34,092 nucleotides of DNA from a virus, in IMG/VR virus record IMGVR_UViG_3300023174_000414, positions 1-34,092 of that record; one strand, 5' to 3'. A program made the position numbers and the translations under genes. The notes beneath the pieces were generated by a model that worked only from the letters and a program-made list of their open reading frames with translations, was not told the DNA's origin and made no database searches. Shown piece by piece: positions 7,357 through 15,297 of this stretch (positions are counted from its first letter, which is position 1; each line of letters opens with the position of its first letter).

Positions 7357-8019
7357 ATGGAGGAAGATTCAATAAACGAAGTATATGAGCAATTGTTGCT
7401 TCCATTGAGTTTATCAACGCCAGCATCATCAACCGATATCGTCATGGACATTTATTCAGCTAGCGAAAGTATAGATGCTGAACACCAACATCTGCATACG
7501 ATAAGTCCGTCATATAGCTTTAATAAATTAAATCCCTCAGATAACGACTACAACTCTTTTATTTTTATAAAAAGTAGATCTCAGGTATTTCGTCAATTCA
7601 TGGATCAATGTAAGTATAGGTTTGATGAAATTAAAAACTCGCCTGTTGATGACAGTAGAAACGAATGTAAAAAAAGGACTAAATACTGGGCCTATAAATT
7701 ATTTGATGAAGTACCTATATATATTCATAAAATTTTCTACATATCAAATGAGGAAAACATTCCTAAGTGGGTTAACTTAAATAAAGAATTTTTAGTCACT
7801 CCAATTGGTTTAGATATATGGGGGACGATTGGAGGAGTATTCCAAGATGCAGATTTTATAGAATGGGAAAAATCTCTTTTGATGTTTTTGCCAACAACCT
7901 CATTAAAAAAAATACTAAAAGACCCATTTATAGATTTATGCTTTACAACTCCTGGTCACATAAATCTGCCAGAAAAACCACAACAAGTAAAAGAATCAAA
8001 AAGAGAAATAAAGCTGTAA
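7357..8019 (+). CDS. Uncharacterised 220-residue protein
   Basis: I do not recognise this protein. It is soluble-looking and acidic at the N-terminus, followed by a charged central region (QVFRQFMDQCKYRFDEIKN). An aromatic-rich stretch follows (WAYKLFDEVPIYIHKIFYI), then LDIWGTIGGVFQDADF and a short basic tail ending KESKREIKL. No membrane helix or signal is visible. The ATG at 7357 follows the inverted repeat; the ATG at 7353 is in another frame and quickly closes. The stop overlaps the start of the next gene (TAATG), so the lipoprotein depends on its translation. No function is proposed. Confidence 0.6.
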   Translation: MEEDSINEVYEQLLLPLSLSTPASSTDIVMDIYSASESIDAEHQHLHTISPSYSFNKLNPSDNDYNSFIFIKSRSQVFRQFMDQCKYRFDEIKNSPVDDSRNECKKRTKYWAYKLFDEVPIYIHKIFYISNEENIPKWVNLNKEFLVTPIGLDIWGTIGGVFQDADFIEWEKSLLMFLPTTSLKKILKDPFIDLCFTTPGHINLPEKPQQVKESKREIKL

Positions 8020-8327
8020 TGCTTAAAGTTTTTTCTACTTTAATTGTTGCACTGCTTTTTTCTTCTTGCGCTTCAACAAAGATTGACGCAACATACACCA
8101 GATCTAAGACAGAGACCAAGTCAGTAAAAGTAGAAAATGCTCTGTCTTTCTTCAAGGTTCCAGTAACCGTTTGCTATGTCTTGAGTGAAACAGAAATACC
8201 ATTTAGAGTAGATTTTTTTCTTAATGTTTATAGAAGGCCGATTATTTTATCGTATGAATCAAATTACGAAACACTTAGGCAGGAAAAAGTACAAGCTCAC
8301 ATGGCTTCAATATATATACCTTTTTAG
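8019..8327 (+). CDS. Small lipoprotein
   Basis: 102 residues from the ATG at 8019, which overlaps the preceding stop (TAATG). The same frame is open upstream to 7818, but that part lies wholly within the previous gene and shows no coding character. The signal is clear: MLKVFSTLIVALLFSSC, with the lipidated Cys at residue 17, then a Ser/Thr/Lys-rich stretch and a beta-prone domain (VPVTVCYVLSETEIPFRVDFF). This is the second lipoprotein in the window. It may be a spanin, an exclusion factor or an envelope-modifying protein. Two lipoproteins suggest a diderm host, but do not prove it. Confidence 0.65.
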   Translation: MLKVFSTLIVALLFSSCASTKIDATYTRSKTETKSVKVENALSFFKVPVTVCYVLSETEIPFRVDFFLNVYRRPIILSYESNYETLRQEKVQAHMASIYIPF

Positions 8328-8338
8328 AAACAAATAAA

Positions 8339-8830
8339 ATGACAACATCTCAAAATCCATTGGCTGGATACACAAAGATACCAAGAGCTAGTGAAACAAT
8401 TGCAGAAAGATTAAAGTCTTTTGATGAGTTTCAAGTGGTGGACATGGAAAAACAGGACGAACCAGAAAAACAAAAACCAAATAAAGTAAAAAAAACTCCC
8501 AAGGCCGATATAATTCAAATAAACCAGGAGAGTTTGTCAAAACCCAAAGAGCCAGATGTTCAACCACAAAAAAATGTAGTATTTATTACTCCATACACAG
8601 ATGTCTCAGTAGACGCATTCCAAGTACACGTAGATGGAGAAATATTTTCTATACTCACCCCATCCGACGACAGGGTTAAAGTAAAACCAAAGAGGGGAAT
8701 AAAATTAAATGCAATTTACAATGAAATAGAGTATAATCTTTACGCTAGTGGGATATATATCCCCATAGATAAATTAAATTCAATGATGTCAATTTTTTTT
8801 ATTGTGGACGAAAGTAAAGAAGAAGAGTAA
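8339..8830 (+). CDS. Uncharacterised protein, disordered N-terminus and beta-rich C-terminus
   Basis: 163 residues. Residues 1-80 are charged and low in hydrophobics (MEKQDEPEKQKPNKVKKTPK), probably disordered. Residues about 82-160 look like a compact beta domain (NVVFITPYTDVSVDAFQVHV, then GEIFSILTPSDDRVKVKP, ending in MMSIFFIVDESKEEE). No family is recognised. It lies 11 bases after the second lipoprotein gene and upstream of the portal, among small genes that in many phages include head-assembly accessories; that role is inference from position only. Confidence 0.55.
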   Translation: MTTSQNPLAGYTKIPRASETIAERLKSFDEFQVVDMEKQDEPEKQKPNKVKKTPKADIIQINQESLSKPKEPDVQPQKNVVFITPYTDVSVDAFQVHVDGEIFSILTPSDDRVKVKPKRGIKLNAIYNEIEYNLYASGIYIPIDKLNSMMSIFFIVDESKEEE

Positions 8831-8855
8831 CTTAAATGATTAAATCAAGTATCCA

Positions 8856-9095
8856 ATGTATACCAATTTTCCAATAGAATTATTAAACGAGAAATTTCTT
8901 CAGAAGGATTCAGAAGAAGTAATACTGGGTGAACAGGCTGACCCAAACAAAGACGATAAAAAAACTTTAGACAATCTAGAGCCTAAAGCTGATAATGAAA
9001 ATTTTTCATCTAATCTGCTAAACTTTTTGACACAGAAAAAAGATTCACCTATAACCGAAGAGAAGAAACTAAAGGCAGAGAAACTTGGACTATAA
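8856..9095 (+). CDS. Small acidic uncharacterised protein
   Basis: 79 residues, very hydrophilic, rich in Lys, Glu and Asp (GEQADPNKDDKKTLDNLEPK). One short amphipathic piece (SNLLNFLTQKKDSP) lies near the C-terminus. It is likely largely disordered. No Shine-Dalgarno is present. The ATG at 8856 follows an unrelated ATG at 8835 whose frame ends after 13 codons. Close packing between neighbours and consistent strand support a real gene; it may be a portal-adjacent accessory or scaffold-like peptide, which is a guess. Confidence 0.45.
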   Translation: MYTNFPIELLNEKFLQKDSEEVILGEQADPNKDDKKTLDNLEPKADNENFSSNLLNFLTQKKDSPITEEKKLKAEKLGL

Positions 9096-9102
9096 TATAC
9101 AT

Positions 9103-9273
9103 ATGCAAAAACTCGCAATAATAAGAGATGATGTATCTCCGGTAGAGAATGACTCAAGCAATTTTGAGTGCGACAACGAAAAGACTGGAGAATATAAAAT
9201 TGTAAAAAAGGCAGAGGAATCTATGAACTCTGGATGTAAGTGCGGCAAAGAAAAATGCTGCAAAGATAAATAA
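9103..9273 (+). CDS. Small protein with Cys-rich basic C-terminus
   Basis: 56 residues from the ATG at 9103; a TTG at 9085 in frame overlaps the previous gene and is less likely. The body is polar and acidic. The last 13 residues, GCKCGKEKCCKDK, carry four cysteines as CxC...CC, suggesting a metal-binding tail. It ends 6 bases before the portal start, so the two are probably translated together. No family is recognised. Confidence 0.5.
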   Translation: MQKLAIIRDDVSPVENDSSNFECDNEKTGEYKIVKKAEESMNSGCKCGKEKCCKDK

Positions 9274-9279
9274 AGAGAA

Positions 9280-11010
9280 ATGAATATTGATATCATTGGA
9301 AATAAAAATGGCATCAGCACTGGATTCATGAATCCATGGGTAGACCTTGCCTCTAGCTATGCACCTAGAACTATAAATAGTGCATTGGAGCTTTGTGAGT
9401 TTCTATACGTTAATGACTCAACATATAGAAAAGCAAGTGAAAGAATTGTTAATTACTTTTTAACTGACCTGAAGTTTAGCGGCCAATCTGATGATGAACG
9501 AAAGAAGTTTGAGAAACTAATAACAGATGATTTTGATCTTGCTGGATCTCTTCAAGCAATAGGAAATGATTACATGTGCTACGGCAATTCTTTTGCTACT
9601 GTATCTCTTCCATTTACCAGGGTTTTGGTTTGTTCAAAGTGCAAGAGAGAGATCAACATAGAACACGTTGACTTTAAATATAACCCAGAAGATGGTTCAT
9701 TTATTACTTATTGCGGAAAGTGTACTAGTGATACTAAGCACGCAGCTAGAGATTACAAAAAGAAAGACAGCAAAGGCATCAAGGTAATTAGATGGAATCC
9801 TAAGCATATTACTATAAAAGCAAATAGACTTACTCATCATGTGGAATATTACACTGAGATCCCAAACGAGATTAAAACGGGTGTACTGAACAATGATAAA
9901 TTCTTCATTAAAACAACTCCGCTACCTTTTCTAGTTGCAATAAAAAACCAAACACAATTTAAATTTAAGCAAGGGCATCTTCATCACATGAAAGAACCCT
10001 ATTTATCTGGATTGTGGCTTGGTGGATGGGGATTGCCAGCAATTCTTTCTAGCTTCAAGAATTTCTTTAGGCTTCAGGTATTGCGTAGATACAATGAGGT
10101 TCTGATGATGGACTATATCGTGCCTCTCAGAATTATTAGCCCAGCTCAAGGTAACTATACTGAAGGCAATTCTATATATAACAATTTAATGAAGAACTGG
10201 GTTCAAGAGATGCAAGATGCAGTCGTGCGCCACAGACAAGACGGAGCAGACTGGAATTTCTTTCCATTCCCAGTAACGTATCAAGCAGTCGGAGGAGAAG
10301 GTAGGTCTCTTGCTCCAGTTGACTTAATCAAAGACGAGGAAGACCGAATGCTCAACGGAAGAGGTATTCCACCAGAATTATATAGAAGCACAATGACATT
10401 ACAGGCCGCTCCAATTAGCTTGCGTGTTTTTGAGCGTGGATGGTCTAGTCTTGTAAGAGGCTTAAACCTTCTTGCACAAGATTGCGTATCCAAGGTGTCT
10501 GCATACATGGGTAGTGGTGACTATGAGTGCGAACTTGAATCAGTAAGAATTATTGACGACATAGAAAACAAGGCTTGGAGACTCCAGGCTATGACGGCAA
10601 ACTTATTGAGTAAAGAAACAGCAATGCGTCCTATGGGTGTCTCAGATCCAATAGGAGAATATCAAAAGATACTGGAAGAACAGCGCAAACAAGAAGATAT
10701 GTCTCGGAAGATGCAGGAAGAAGCGCAAATGGCCCAAATGGGATTAATAAACGAAGAGAACCCACAATCTGGATCACAATCAGGTGGGGCAACTCCAGAA
10801 GACGTTAATCAACAAGCGGATCAAACAGCTAGAGAATTACTGCAAATGCCAGAGACAGATAGACGTAGACAGTTAACCTCAATTAGGCAAAACAATGATA
10901 CGCTTCATGCACTTGTATTGAAGAAGATGGATCAGCTAAGAACACAAGCAAGGTCGATGGGAATGGATCAAGCATTGCCAGAGGTTGTTGAAAACGTTCC
11001 ATTGCAGTAA
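9280..11010 (+). CDS. Phage portal protein with inserted zinc ribbon
   Basis: 576 residues, within the portal size range. Portal-like features are the N-terminal helical region (SERIVNYFLTDLKF), the core LQAIGNDYMCYGNSFATV, and the wing/stem segment GLWLGGWGLPAILSSFKNFF. A conserved-looking part, GRGIPPELYRSTMTLQAAPI, is followed by a long helical C-terminus. The tail (from about residue 455) is Gln/Glu/Met-rich and ends in QALPEVVENVPLQ. C118-x2-C121 and C145-x2-C148 form a zinc ribbon inserted after the YGNSF strand. Portals form the dodecameric ring at the capsid vertex through which DNA passes. I assign it from motif layout, not from alignment. AAAGAG shortly before the ATG may serve as a ribosome-binding site. 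The gene opens the morphogenesis region. Confidence 0.78.
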   Translation: MNIDIIGNKNGISTGFMNPWVDLASSYAPRTINSALELCEFLYVNDSTYRKASERIVNYFLTDLKFSGQSDDERKKFEKLITDDFDLAGSLQAIGNDYMCYGNSFATVSLPFTRVLVCSKCKREINIEHVDFKYNPEDGSFITYCGKCTSDTKHAARDYKKKDSKGIKVIRWNPKHITIKANRLTHHVEYYTEIPNEIKTGVLNNDKFFIKTTPLPFLVAIKNQTQFKFKQGHLHHMKEPYLSGLWLGGWGLPAILSSFKNFFRLQVLRRYNEVLMMDYIVPLRIISPAQGNYTEGNSIYNNLMKNWVQEMQDAVVRHRQDGADWNFFPFPVTYQAVGGEGRSLAPVDLIKDEEDRMLNGRGIPPELYRSTMTLQAAPISLRVFERGWSSLVRGLNLLAQDCVSKVSAYMGSGDYECELESVRIIDDIENKAWRLQAMTANLLSKETAMRPMGVSDPIGEYQKILEEQRKQEDMSRKMQEEAQMAQMGLINEENPQSGSQSGGATPEDVNQQADQTARELLQMPETDRRRQLTSIRQNNDTLHALVLKKMDQLRTQARSMGMDQALPEVVENVPLQ

Positions 11011-11053
11011 TATTTTTCTAGAAAAAATATAGAAACAATATATTATAAATAGT

Positions 11054-11827
11054 ATGAATTTCTCTTTAACCCCGCAATTTAGTGAAAAAGTATTTAAGCA
11101 CGTAGGTAAGATAGCTACAGACAACCTGGATCTTACATTAGAGCACAATCAAATTCAGTTTTGTCGTGGGTTTGTGGAATCACTAGAGAAAGAGGCAAAT
11201 ATGTCTGCAGAAATGGCTTTAGGATTTATAGATTATATTTGTGACTCTGGATCTGAGTGGTTAGTAGAAAACCACTACATCACAAAAGAGGCAGCTGAAG
11301 AGCTTGGAATTAAAGACAGGATAGTTAGAACAGCTGGTAATTTTTTAAAACCTGGTTTACAGCCGCTGCTTGATGATGCAGCCACAAAGGGAATATCAAA
11401 CAACATTAAACAATTTACTGACCCCATAAAAGATTTTGGGGGTAAGGCGTGGAATTATATTAAAAACCCAGAATTCTTAAAAAATGTTGCTCCATTATTA
11501 ATTGGTGGATTAGCTGGCGCTTTTATTCCAAAAGCTTTTGGATTAAATGGAGTTGCATCAACTGGAATAGGCGCAGTTGGTGGTGCACTAGCTGGTAAGG
11601 CTATAGCGGATACATGGGCTGGGAAAGGTCAAGGATTTGACTTAAAACAAATATATAAAGATAATGCAAAGTTATTTAGGTCTGGAGCACCTCAAACAGC
11701 TCCGCAAACAGCTCCGCAATCATTTTCGCTTCCTCCAGCTAATCAATCATTTTCGCTTCCTCCACCTAATTACTCTGGATCGCAACCAAAATTAGCTTAT
11801 GTAGCTTCACCTGTGACACCACTGTAA
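11054..11827 (+). CDS. Virion-like protein with glycine-rich membrane segment and repeat tail
   Basis: 257 residues. Residues 1-140 are helical and polar. Residues 146-190 are a Gly/Ala-rich hydrophobic block (APLLIGGLAGAFIPKAFG, then GIGAVGGALAGKAIADTWAG) resembling glycine-zipper membrane segments of phage ejection or pore proteins. Residues 211-240 are low complexity: APQT twice and QSFSLPP twice (222-228, 231-237). The C-terminus carries KLAYVASP (246-253), nearly matched by KTAFVASP in the gene at 27103. It follows the portal gene by 43 bases. A role as internal or injected virion protein is inferred from composition and place; no family is recognised. Confidence 0.6.
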   Translation: MNFSLTPQFSEKVFKHVGKIATDNLDLTLEHNQIQFCRGFVESLEKEANMSAEMALGFIDYICDSGSEWLVENHYITKEAAEELGIKDRIVRTAGNFLKPGLQPLLDDAATKGISNNIKQFTDPIKDFGGKAWNYIKNPEFLKNVAPLLIGGLAGAFIPKAFGLNGVASTGIGAVGGALAGKAIADTWAGKGQGFDLKQIYKDNAKLFRSGAPQTAPQTAPQSFSLPPANQSFSLPPPNYSGSQPKLAYVASPVTPL

Positions 11828-11868
11828 GCTAGTAAAACAATAAATAGAATAAATATTTACTTAAAGTA

Positions 11869-13272
11869 ATGAATAACGACCTCAAATCATTGCTGGCTCC
11901 AGTAGACTTTGATTCTTTTAGTTCTAATGCGTCTCACAGAGAAAGAAGCACATATAGTGGTATTCCATCCATGCAAAACCCTAAGATGTGGGATTTTTCA
12001 ATTACCGAAAACGGCGATGGAACAAGAAGCCTCTCTTTCCTAGTTGATAATAGAACATTAAATTTTAAACTAGATGAGCCAGAAAATCCTGGCGAGCCAA
12101 TAAAAGCTAAAAGATTGAGCGATACTGAATCAGATGATTTTGGTGTGGGCGGCGATTCATTCAAGGGGCGAGCCCAAATACACAAATCATCACCCTCAAA
12201 AATACTGGGTACATTCCAGACTGGAAAAACAAACATGACGTTTGAATTGAATAGCCAAAAAGATAATAACAGTTGGGTTATTTCTCCAAGAAGACACCCA
12301 GTAACCACCGTAAAATCTTTTGTAGATACAGTTCTTGAAAAAAAACTAAATCCAAAGACGGCTGCATCATTTTCAGATATAGCAACCAATATAAAAGACG
12401 GTATTAAGAAATATGTTGGTAATCTAACAATAGACAAATTAACTTATCCACTTACTGGAGGAATTGGCGCACTACCTTCAGCTGCTTTGATTGGCGCAGG
12501 AGTAATGGGAGCTAGAAACATTGGACAAAGATTAATTGGCAAAGAACACAATAGTTTATTGAAAGATTTAGCTATTGGAGGTATTGGCGGTGCTGCTGCG
12601 TCCGGAGCTTTTCAATTGATTGGATCTCCAGACAGCCCACTACAGTCAGCTAACTCAAAAAAAATAATGACAGGAAACATGGATTTTAAAAATCCACTAG
12701 AGATTCCAGAAAAATTAAAAACAGATCCAAATTACTTAGATTTGATAAAAAAAGAGTATTACGAAAGAAAACTTGCATACATTAATGATTTACAAAAAAA
12801 TGCAGTAATAAAAAAAGAAAAAGGTAAGTATAAATTATATACAAAAGACGGAAAAAAAATCTTGGGAACGCACGAGACAAGACAACAAGCAATAAAACAA
12901 GAGTACGCAATACAAAAGAGTCAAGAGAAACAAAAATTAGCGTTTGGCACAGGAAACCAACAAGTTGACTTAATTGCACTCCAAAGTATATTAGGAGCTG
13001 ACCCAACATTAACCCAAGGAGATAGAAATATTTTAATTTCTCAAGCTAGGTCAGCTATGAGGGCGTCTGGAGGTCAAACTATCTCAATAGATAGAGTCAA
13101 GAACATGGGGCTTGGAATGCTTGCTGGATATATTATATCTAAAGCAATGGGATTTGGTGGACTTGGAACAATAGCTTCTGTAGCGATTGGTGGATTCATG
13201 GGGTATGGAAATAGACAATCAGCAAATGCAGCTGGCCCTCGATACAATAGCGCGGGATACTACACTTATTAA
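11869..13272 (+). CDS. Virion-like protein with three glycine-zipper segments
   Basis: 467 residues. Residues 40-145 look beta-rich (MWDFSITENGDGTRSLSFLV onward). Three Gly/Ala-rich hydrophobic blocks follow: about 193-225 (GGIGALPSAALIGAGVMGA), 232-252 (KDLAIGGIGGAAASGAFQLI) and 413-446 (GLGMLAGYIISKAMGFGGLG). Between them, residues 317-349 (KGKYKLYTKDGKKILGTHET) match a short module I recall at the ends of many environmental phage proteins. It is bracketed by RKLAYIND and QKLAFGTG. The Tyr-rich C-terminus ends SAGYYTY. Such segments could insert in host membrane during DNA entry. It lies between the portal and the RNAP beta-N gene. Function is inferred, family unknown. Confidence 0.6.
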   Translation: MNNDLKSLLAPVDFDSFSSNASHRERSTYSGIPSMQNPKMWDFSITENGDGTRSLSFLVDNRTLNFKLDEPENPGEPIKAKRLSDTESDDFGVGGDSFKGRAQIHKSSPSKILGTFQTGKTNMTFELNSQKDNNSWVISPRRHPVTTVKSFVDTVLEKKLNPKTAASFSDIATNIKDGIKKYVGNLTIDKLTYPLTGGIGALPSAALIGAGVMGARNIGQRLIGKEHNSLLKDLAIGGIGGAAASGAFQLIGSPDSPLQSANSKKIMTGNMDFKNPLEIPEKLKTDPNYLDLIKKEYYERKLAYINDLQKNAVIKKEKGKYKLYTKDGKKILGTHETRQQAIKQEYAIQKSQEKQKLAFGTGNQQVDLIALQSILGADPTLTQGDRNILISQARSAMRASGGQTISIDRVKNMGLGMLAGYIISKAMGFGGLGTIASVAIGGFMGYGNRQSANAAGPRYNSAGYYTY

Positions 13273-13277
13273 AAAAT

Positions 13278-13652
13278 ATGAATAAAATTGCACAACACAT
13301 AATAGAAGAAGGAAATATAGAGCAAACATATAAGTCTATAAAATTGGGCTTTCTTCATTCGATAGCCGAAAAAGGGCTTACCCTTCACGAAGCTGAATTG
13401 GCATTAACTAAAGTAGCTTTAGATATTCCAGCACTAATACAAAAATACTCACTTGGATTAATTGGACTTGGAGCGGTTGGCGGTATTGGGACTGCTATCG
13501 CAAGAACAAAACTTGAGAACATAGTCAATGGTACCGAAAGTCAGGAGATGAGGCAGACAGAAAAAAAAGTTGAAGCATACAAAAAAATGTTGGCAAACTA
13601 CAGAAACGAGAAGACAGTAGATGAAAACATGGATAGTACTGGATCGGTTTAA
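13278..13652 (+). CDS. Small virion-like protein with one glycine-zipper helix
   Basis: 124 residues, starting 6 bases after the previous stop. The N-terminal half is helical (MNKIAQHIIEEGNIEQTYKS, LTLHEAELALTKVALDIPAL). A single Gly-rich membrane-like helix occupies about residues 57-77 (YSLGLIGLGAVGGIGTAIAR). A charged coiled-coil-like tail follows (EKKVEAYKKMLANYRNEK). The gene has the same style as its neighbours at 11054, 11869 and 14220 and may be part of the same structural set. No family is recognised. Confidence 0.55.
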   Translation: MNKIAQHIIEEGNIEQTYKSIKLGFLHSIAEKGLTLHEAELALTKVALDIPALIQKYSLGLIGLGAVGGIGTAIARTKLENIVNGTESQEMRQTEKKVEAYKKMLANYRNEKTVDENMDSTGSV

Positions 13653-13657
13653 CGAAT

Positions 13658-14173
13658 ATGCAAAACAACAACAACGAACAAGAACTGAAAAATTTAGAAG
13701 ACAGTATAATAAAAAAACTAGAAGACGAGTTACCTGAAGACATAAAAGAAGCTCTGAATGTCATAGTTGGAAATAGACCTAAATCATTTGACCAAGAATT
13801 CTCTCCTGCATCAAAACAAGAAAAAGAATTTGATGGCGCAGCTTTTGGTGGTACTAGCTCTCAAGAAGAGTTCATAAAGAAAAAGGACCCCCAAAAGAAA
13901 AAAATTAAGTTAACTAAAAATAAAATACATTTACTAGATATTTCAACGCAAGCAGATACAATTAAATACGAAGAAATAATGGATCAAATATTTGACCCAG
14001 AAAATGACATACAATTAGTTGAACCTATAAAAGATCCACAATACATAATAGACTCTAATTCTGCAACTGGGGTCAGGGCTCTTTTAGTTATAAAAACAAC
14101 CATTCCAGTAGAGTACATAAAAAAAGAAGGCACTGGATATACTGTGATGAAAAAACAAAATAAAAATACTTAA
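13658..14173 (+). CDS. Charged uncharacterised protein
   Basis: 171 residues, very rich in Lys, Glu, Asp and Asn; starts MQNNNNEQELKNLEDSIIKK. The first 40 residues should form a helix, the middle (FSPASKQEKEFDGAAFGGTS) is probably disordered, and the last 70 look alpha/beta (GVRALLVIKTTIPVEYIKK). No Cys motif, membrane helix or signal. It lies 5 bases after the preceding gene within the same operon. A scaffold or chaperone for the adjacent hydrophobic proteins is conceivable but unsupported by motif. Confidence 0.5.
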   Translation: MQNNNNEQELKNLEDSIIKKLEDELPEDIKEALNVIVGNRPKSFDQEFSPASKQEKEFDGAAFGGTSSQEEFIKKKDPQKKKIKLTKNKIHLLDISTQADTIKYEEIMDQIFDPENDIQLVEPIKDPQYIIDSNSATGVRALLVIKTTIPVEYIKKEGTGYTVMKKQNKNT

Positions 14174-14175
14174 TA

Positions 14176-14204
14176 TTGATTATTTTTTTTTATTAAAGTA
14201 AGAT
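14176..14204 (+). promoter_or_regulatory. Putative sigma70-like promoter
   Basis: TTGATT at 14176-14181, 17 bases, TAAGAT at 14199-14204; expected start near 14211, just before the ATG at 14220. It is a weak match inside a very AT-rich 46-base gap. Confidence 0.25.
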
Positions 14205-14219
14205 ACTATATATCTGTAT

Positions 14220-15275
14220 ATGAATAAGACATCAAAAATACCTGGATTAACAATGGATATGATCTTGGATAGGCTAAAAAGACATGCGCTACCTATGGCT
14301 GGTATAGGAGCTAGCACAGCAGCCATAGCTCATTTACTATCGTTGAAACAACAAGCCGAAAAACAAAACGAGCAAAACAAGTCTCCAGATCAATTAATTA
14401 TTGAGATTCCAGAAAAAACAGCAGAAACAGCTGGACAATACTTTTGGGATGCTCCGCTTGCAGTTGGTAGTTCTGTAGCTGGGGGAACACTTGGTTTTGC
14501 TATAGTGAATAGCATTTTACAAAAAAGACGCCAACAACAGCTAAATAACGAACTTGATTCGGTAAAGAATCAATATTCATCTTATCTGTCAAAAGATATT
14601 TCATCGGACTCAAAAGAAGCAAGTTTTCCGTGCCTGAGTGGATTAGTTTTTTCATTAACAGAGAAAGTAAATAAGATTGCTCCAGAAACCCATCGAAAAG
14701 AAGCGGCTATTAATTTAATAAAAAACGCTCAAACTTCAGCACCAGAAACAATTGGCACTCTTTTAACTAGTTTACCTACACTCGGTGCATTATTGGCTGG
14801 AGTAGTTACTCATAAATTATATTACGATAAAGAAAAGAACTTTCAAAGAGGGCTAGAAAAAGAAGAAGCAAGTAACTCTGACATTGCACCTAAGTTAATA
14901 AAAATTGTTACTAAAAAAAATTCGCCTGATTCTGCGGTAGAGTCAAATTCTGAAGTAAATGTAGATGAATTACTCATGGATAATAAAAAAACATCTATGG
15001 ACGTATCAACTGGCTTTTTGATAAATCAAGCAGCTAAAGATAAAGAAAATAATAATAACGACGAGTCTCAGTCCAGCAACTCAAAAAAAGTAGAAAAAAG
15101 ACAAAATCCAATTATATCTAAAAAAGATATACAAAAACTAGACAAGAACACATTAATGATGTTGACGGATTCTGGAGAGATAAAGGTTGATGCACTGGAT
15201 CCACATGCGTTAGCTATCTTAGAAAAACACAAAAATAACATATTAAGAAGTCTTGCAGCTGGTCTGAATACATAA
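14220..15275 (+). CDS. Virion-like protein with several hydrophobic segments
   Basis: 351 residues. Hydrophobic blocks lie at about 24-40 (LPMAGIGASTAAIAHLL), 78-100 (APLAVGSSVAGGTLGFAIV) and 177-200 (TIGTLLTSLPTLGALLAGVV). Between and after them come charged helical stretches (QKRRQQQLNNELDSVKNQ). The C-terminal 120 residues are polar, with a Ser/Asn/Lys-rich linker followed by a small helical domain (DKNTLMMLTDSGEIKVDALD). The membrane-like and soluble alternation resembles a virion protein that crosses or perforates host membrane. It lies 22 bases before the RNAP beta-N gene, so the two are likely co-transcribed. No family is recognised. Confidence 0.55.
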   Translation: MNKTSKIPGLTMDMILDRLKRHALPMAGIGASTAAIAHLLSLKQQAEKQNEQNKSPDQLIIEIPEKTAETAGQYFWDAPLAVGSSVAGGTLGFAIVNSILQKRRQQQLNNELDSVKNQYSSYLSKDISSDSKEASFPCLSGLVFSLTEKVNKIAPETHRKEAAINLIKNAQTSAPETIGTLLTSLPTLGALLAGVVTHKLYYDKEKNFQRGLEKEEASNSDIAPKLIKIVTKKNSPDSAVESNSEVNVDELLMDNKKTSMDVSTGFLINQAAKDKENNNNDESQSSNSKKVEKRQNPIISKKDIQKLDKNTLMMLTDSGEIKVDALDPHALAILEKHKNNILRSLAAGLNT

Positions 15276-15297
15276 ACGTAGAATAACTCTATCAATA

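Noticed and set aside
7818-8018. N-terminal extension of the second lipoprotein
   Set aside because: It lies entirely inside the previous gene and would bury the clear lipoprotein signal starting at 8019.
11010-11030. Near-palindrome around TCTAGA after the portal gene
   Set aside because: It is almost all A and T, without T-run or GC stem, so weak as terminator or operator.
11044-11051. TATAAATA, identical to the T4 late promoter core
   Set aside because: It is only three bases from the ATG at 11054, so transcription would start inside the gene; no T4-type late factors are seen and AT-rich DNA yields such octamers by chance.
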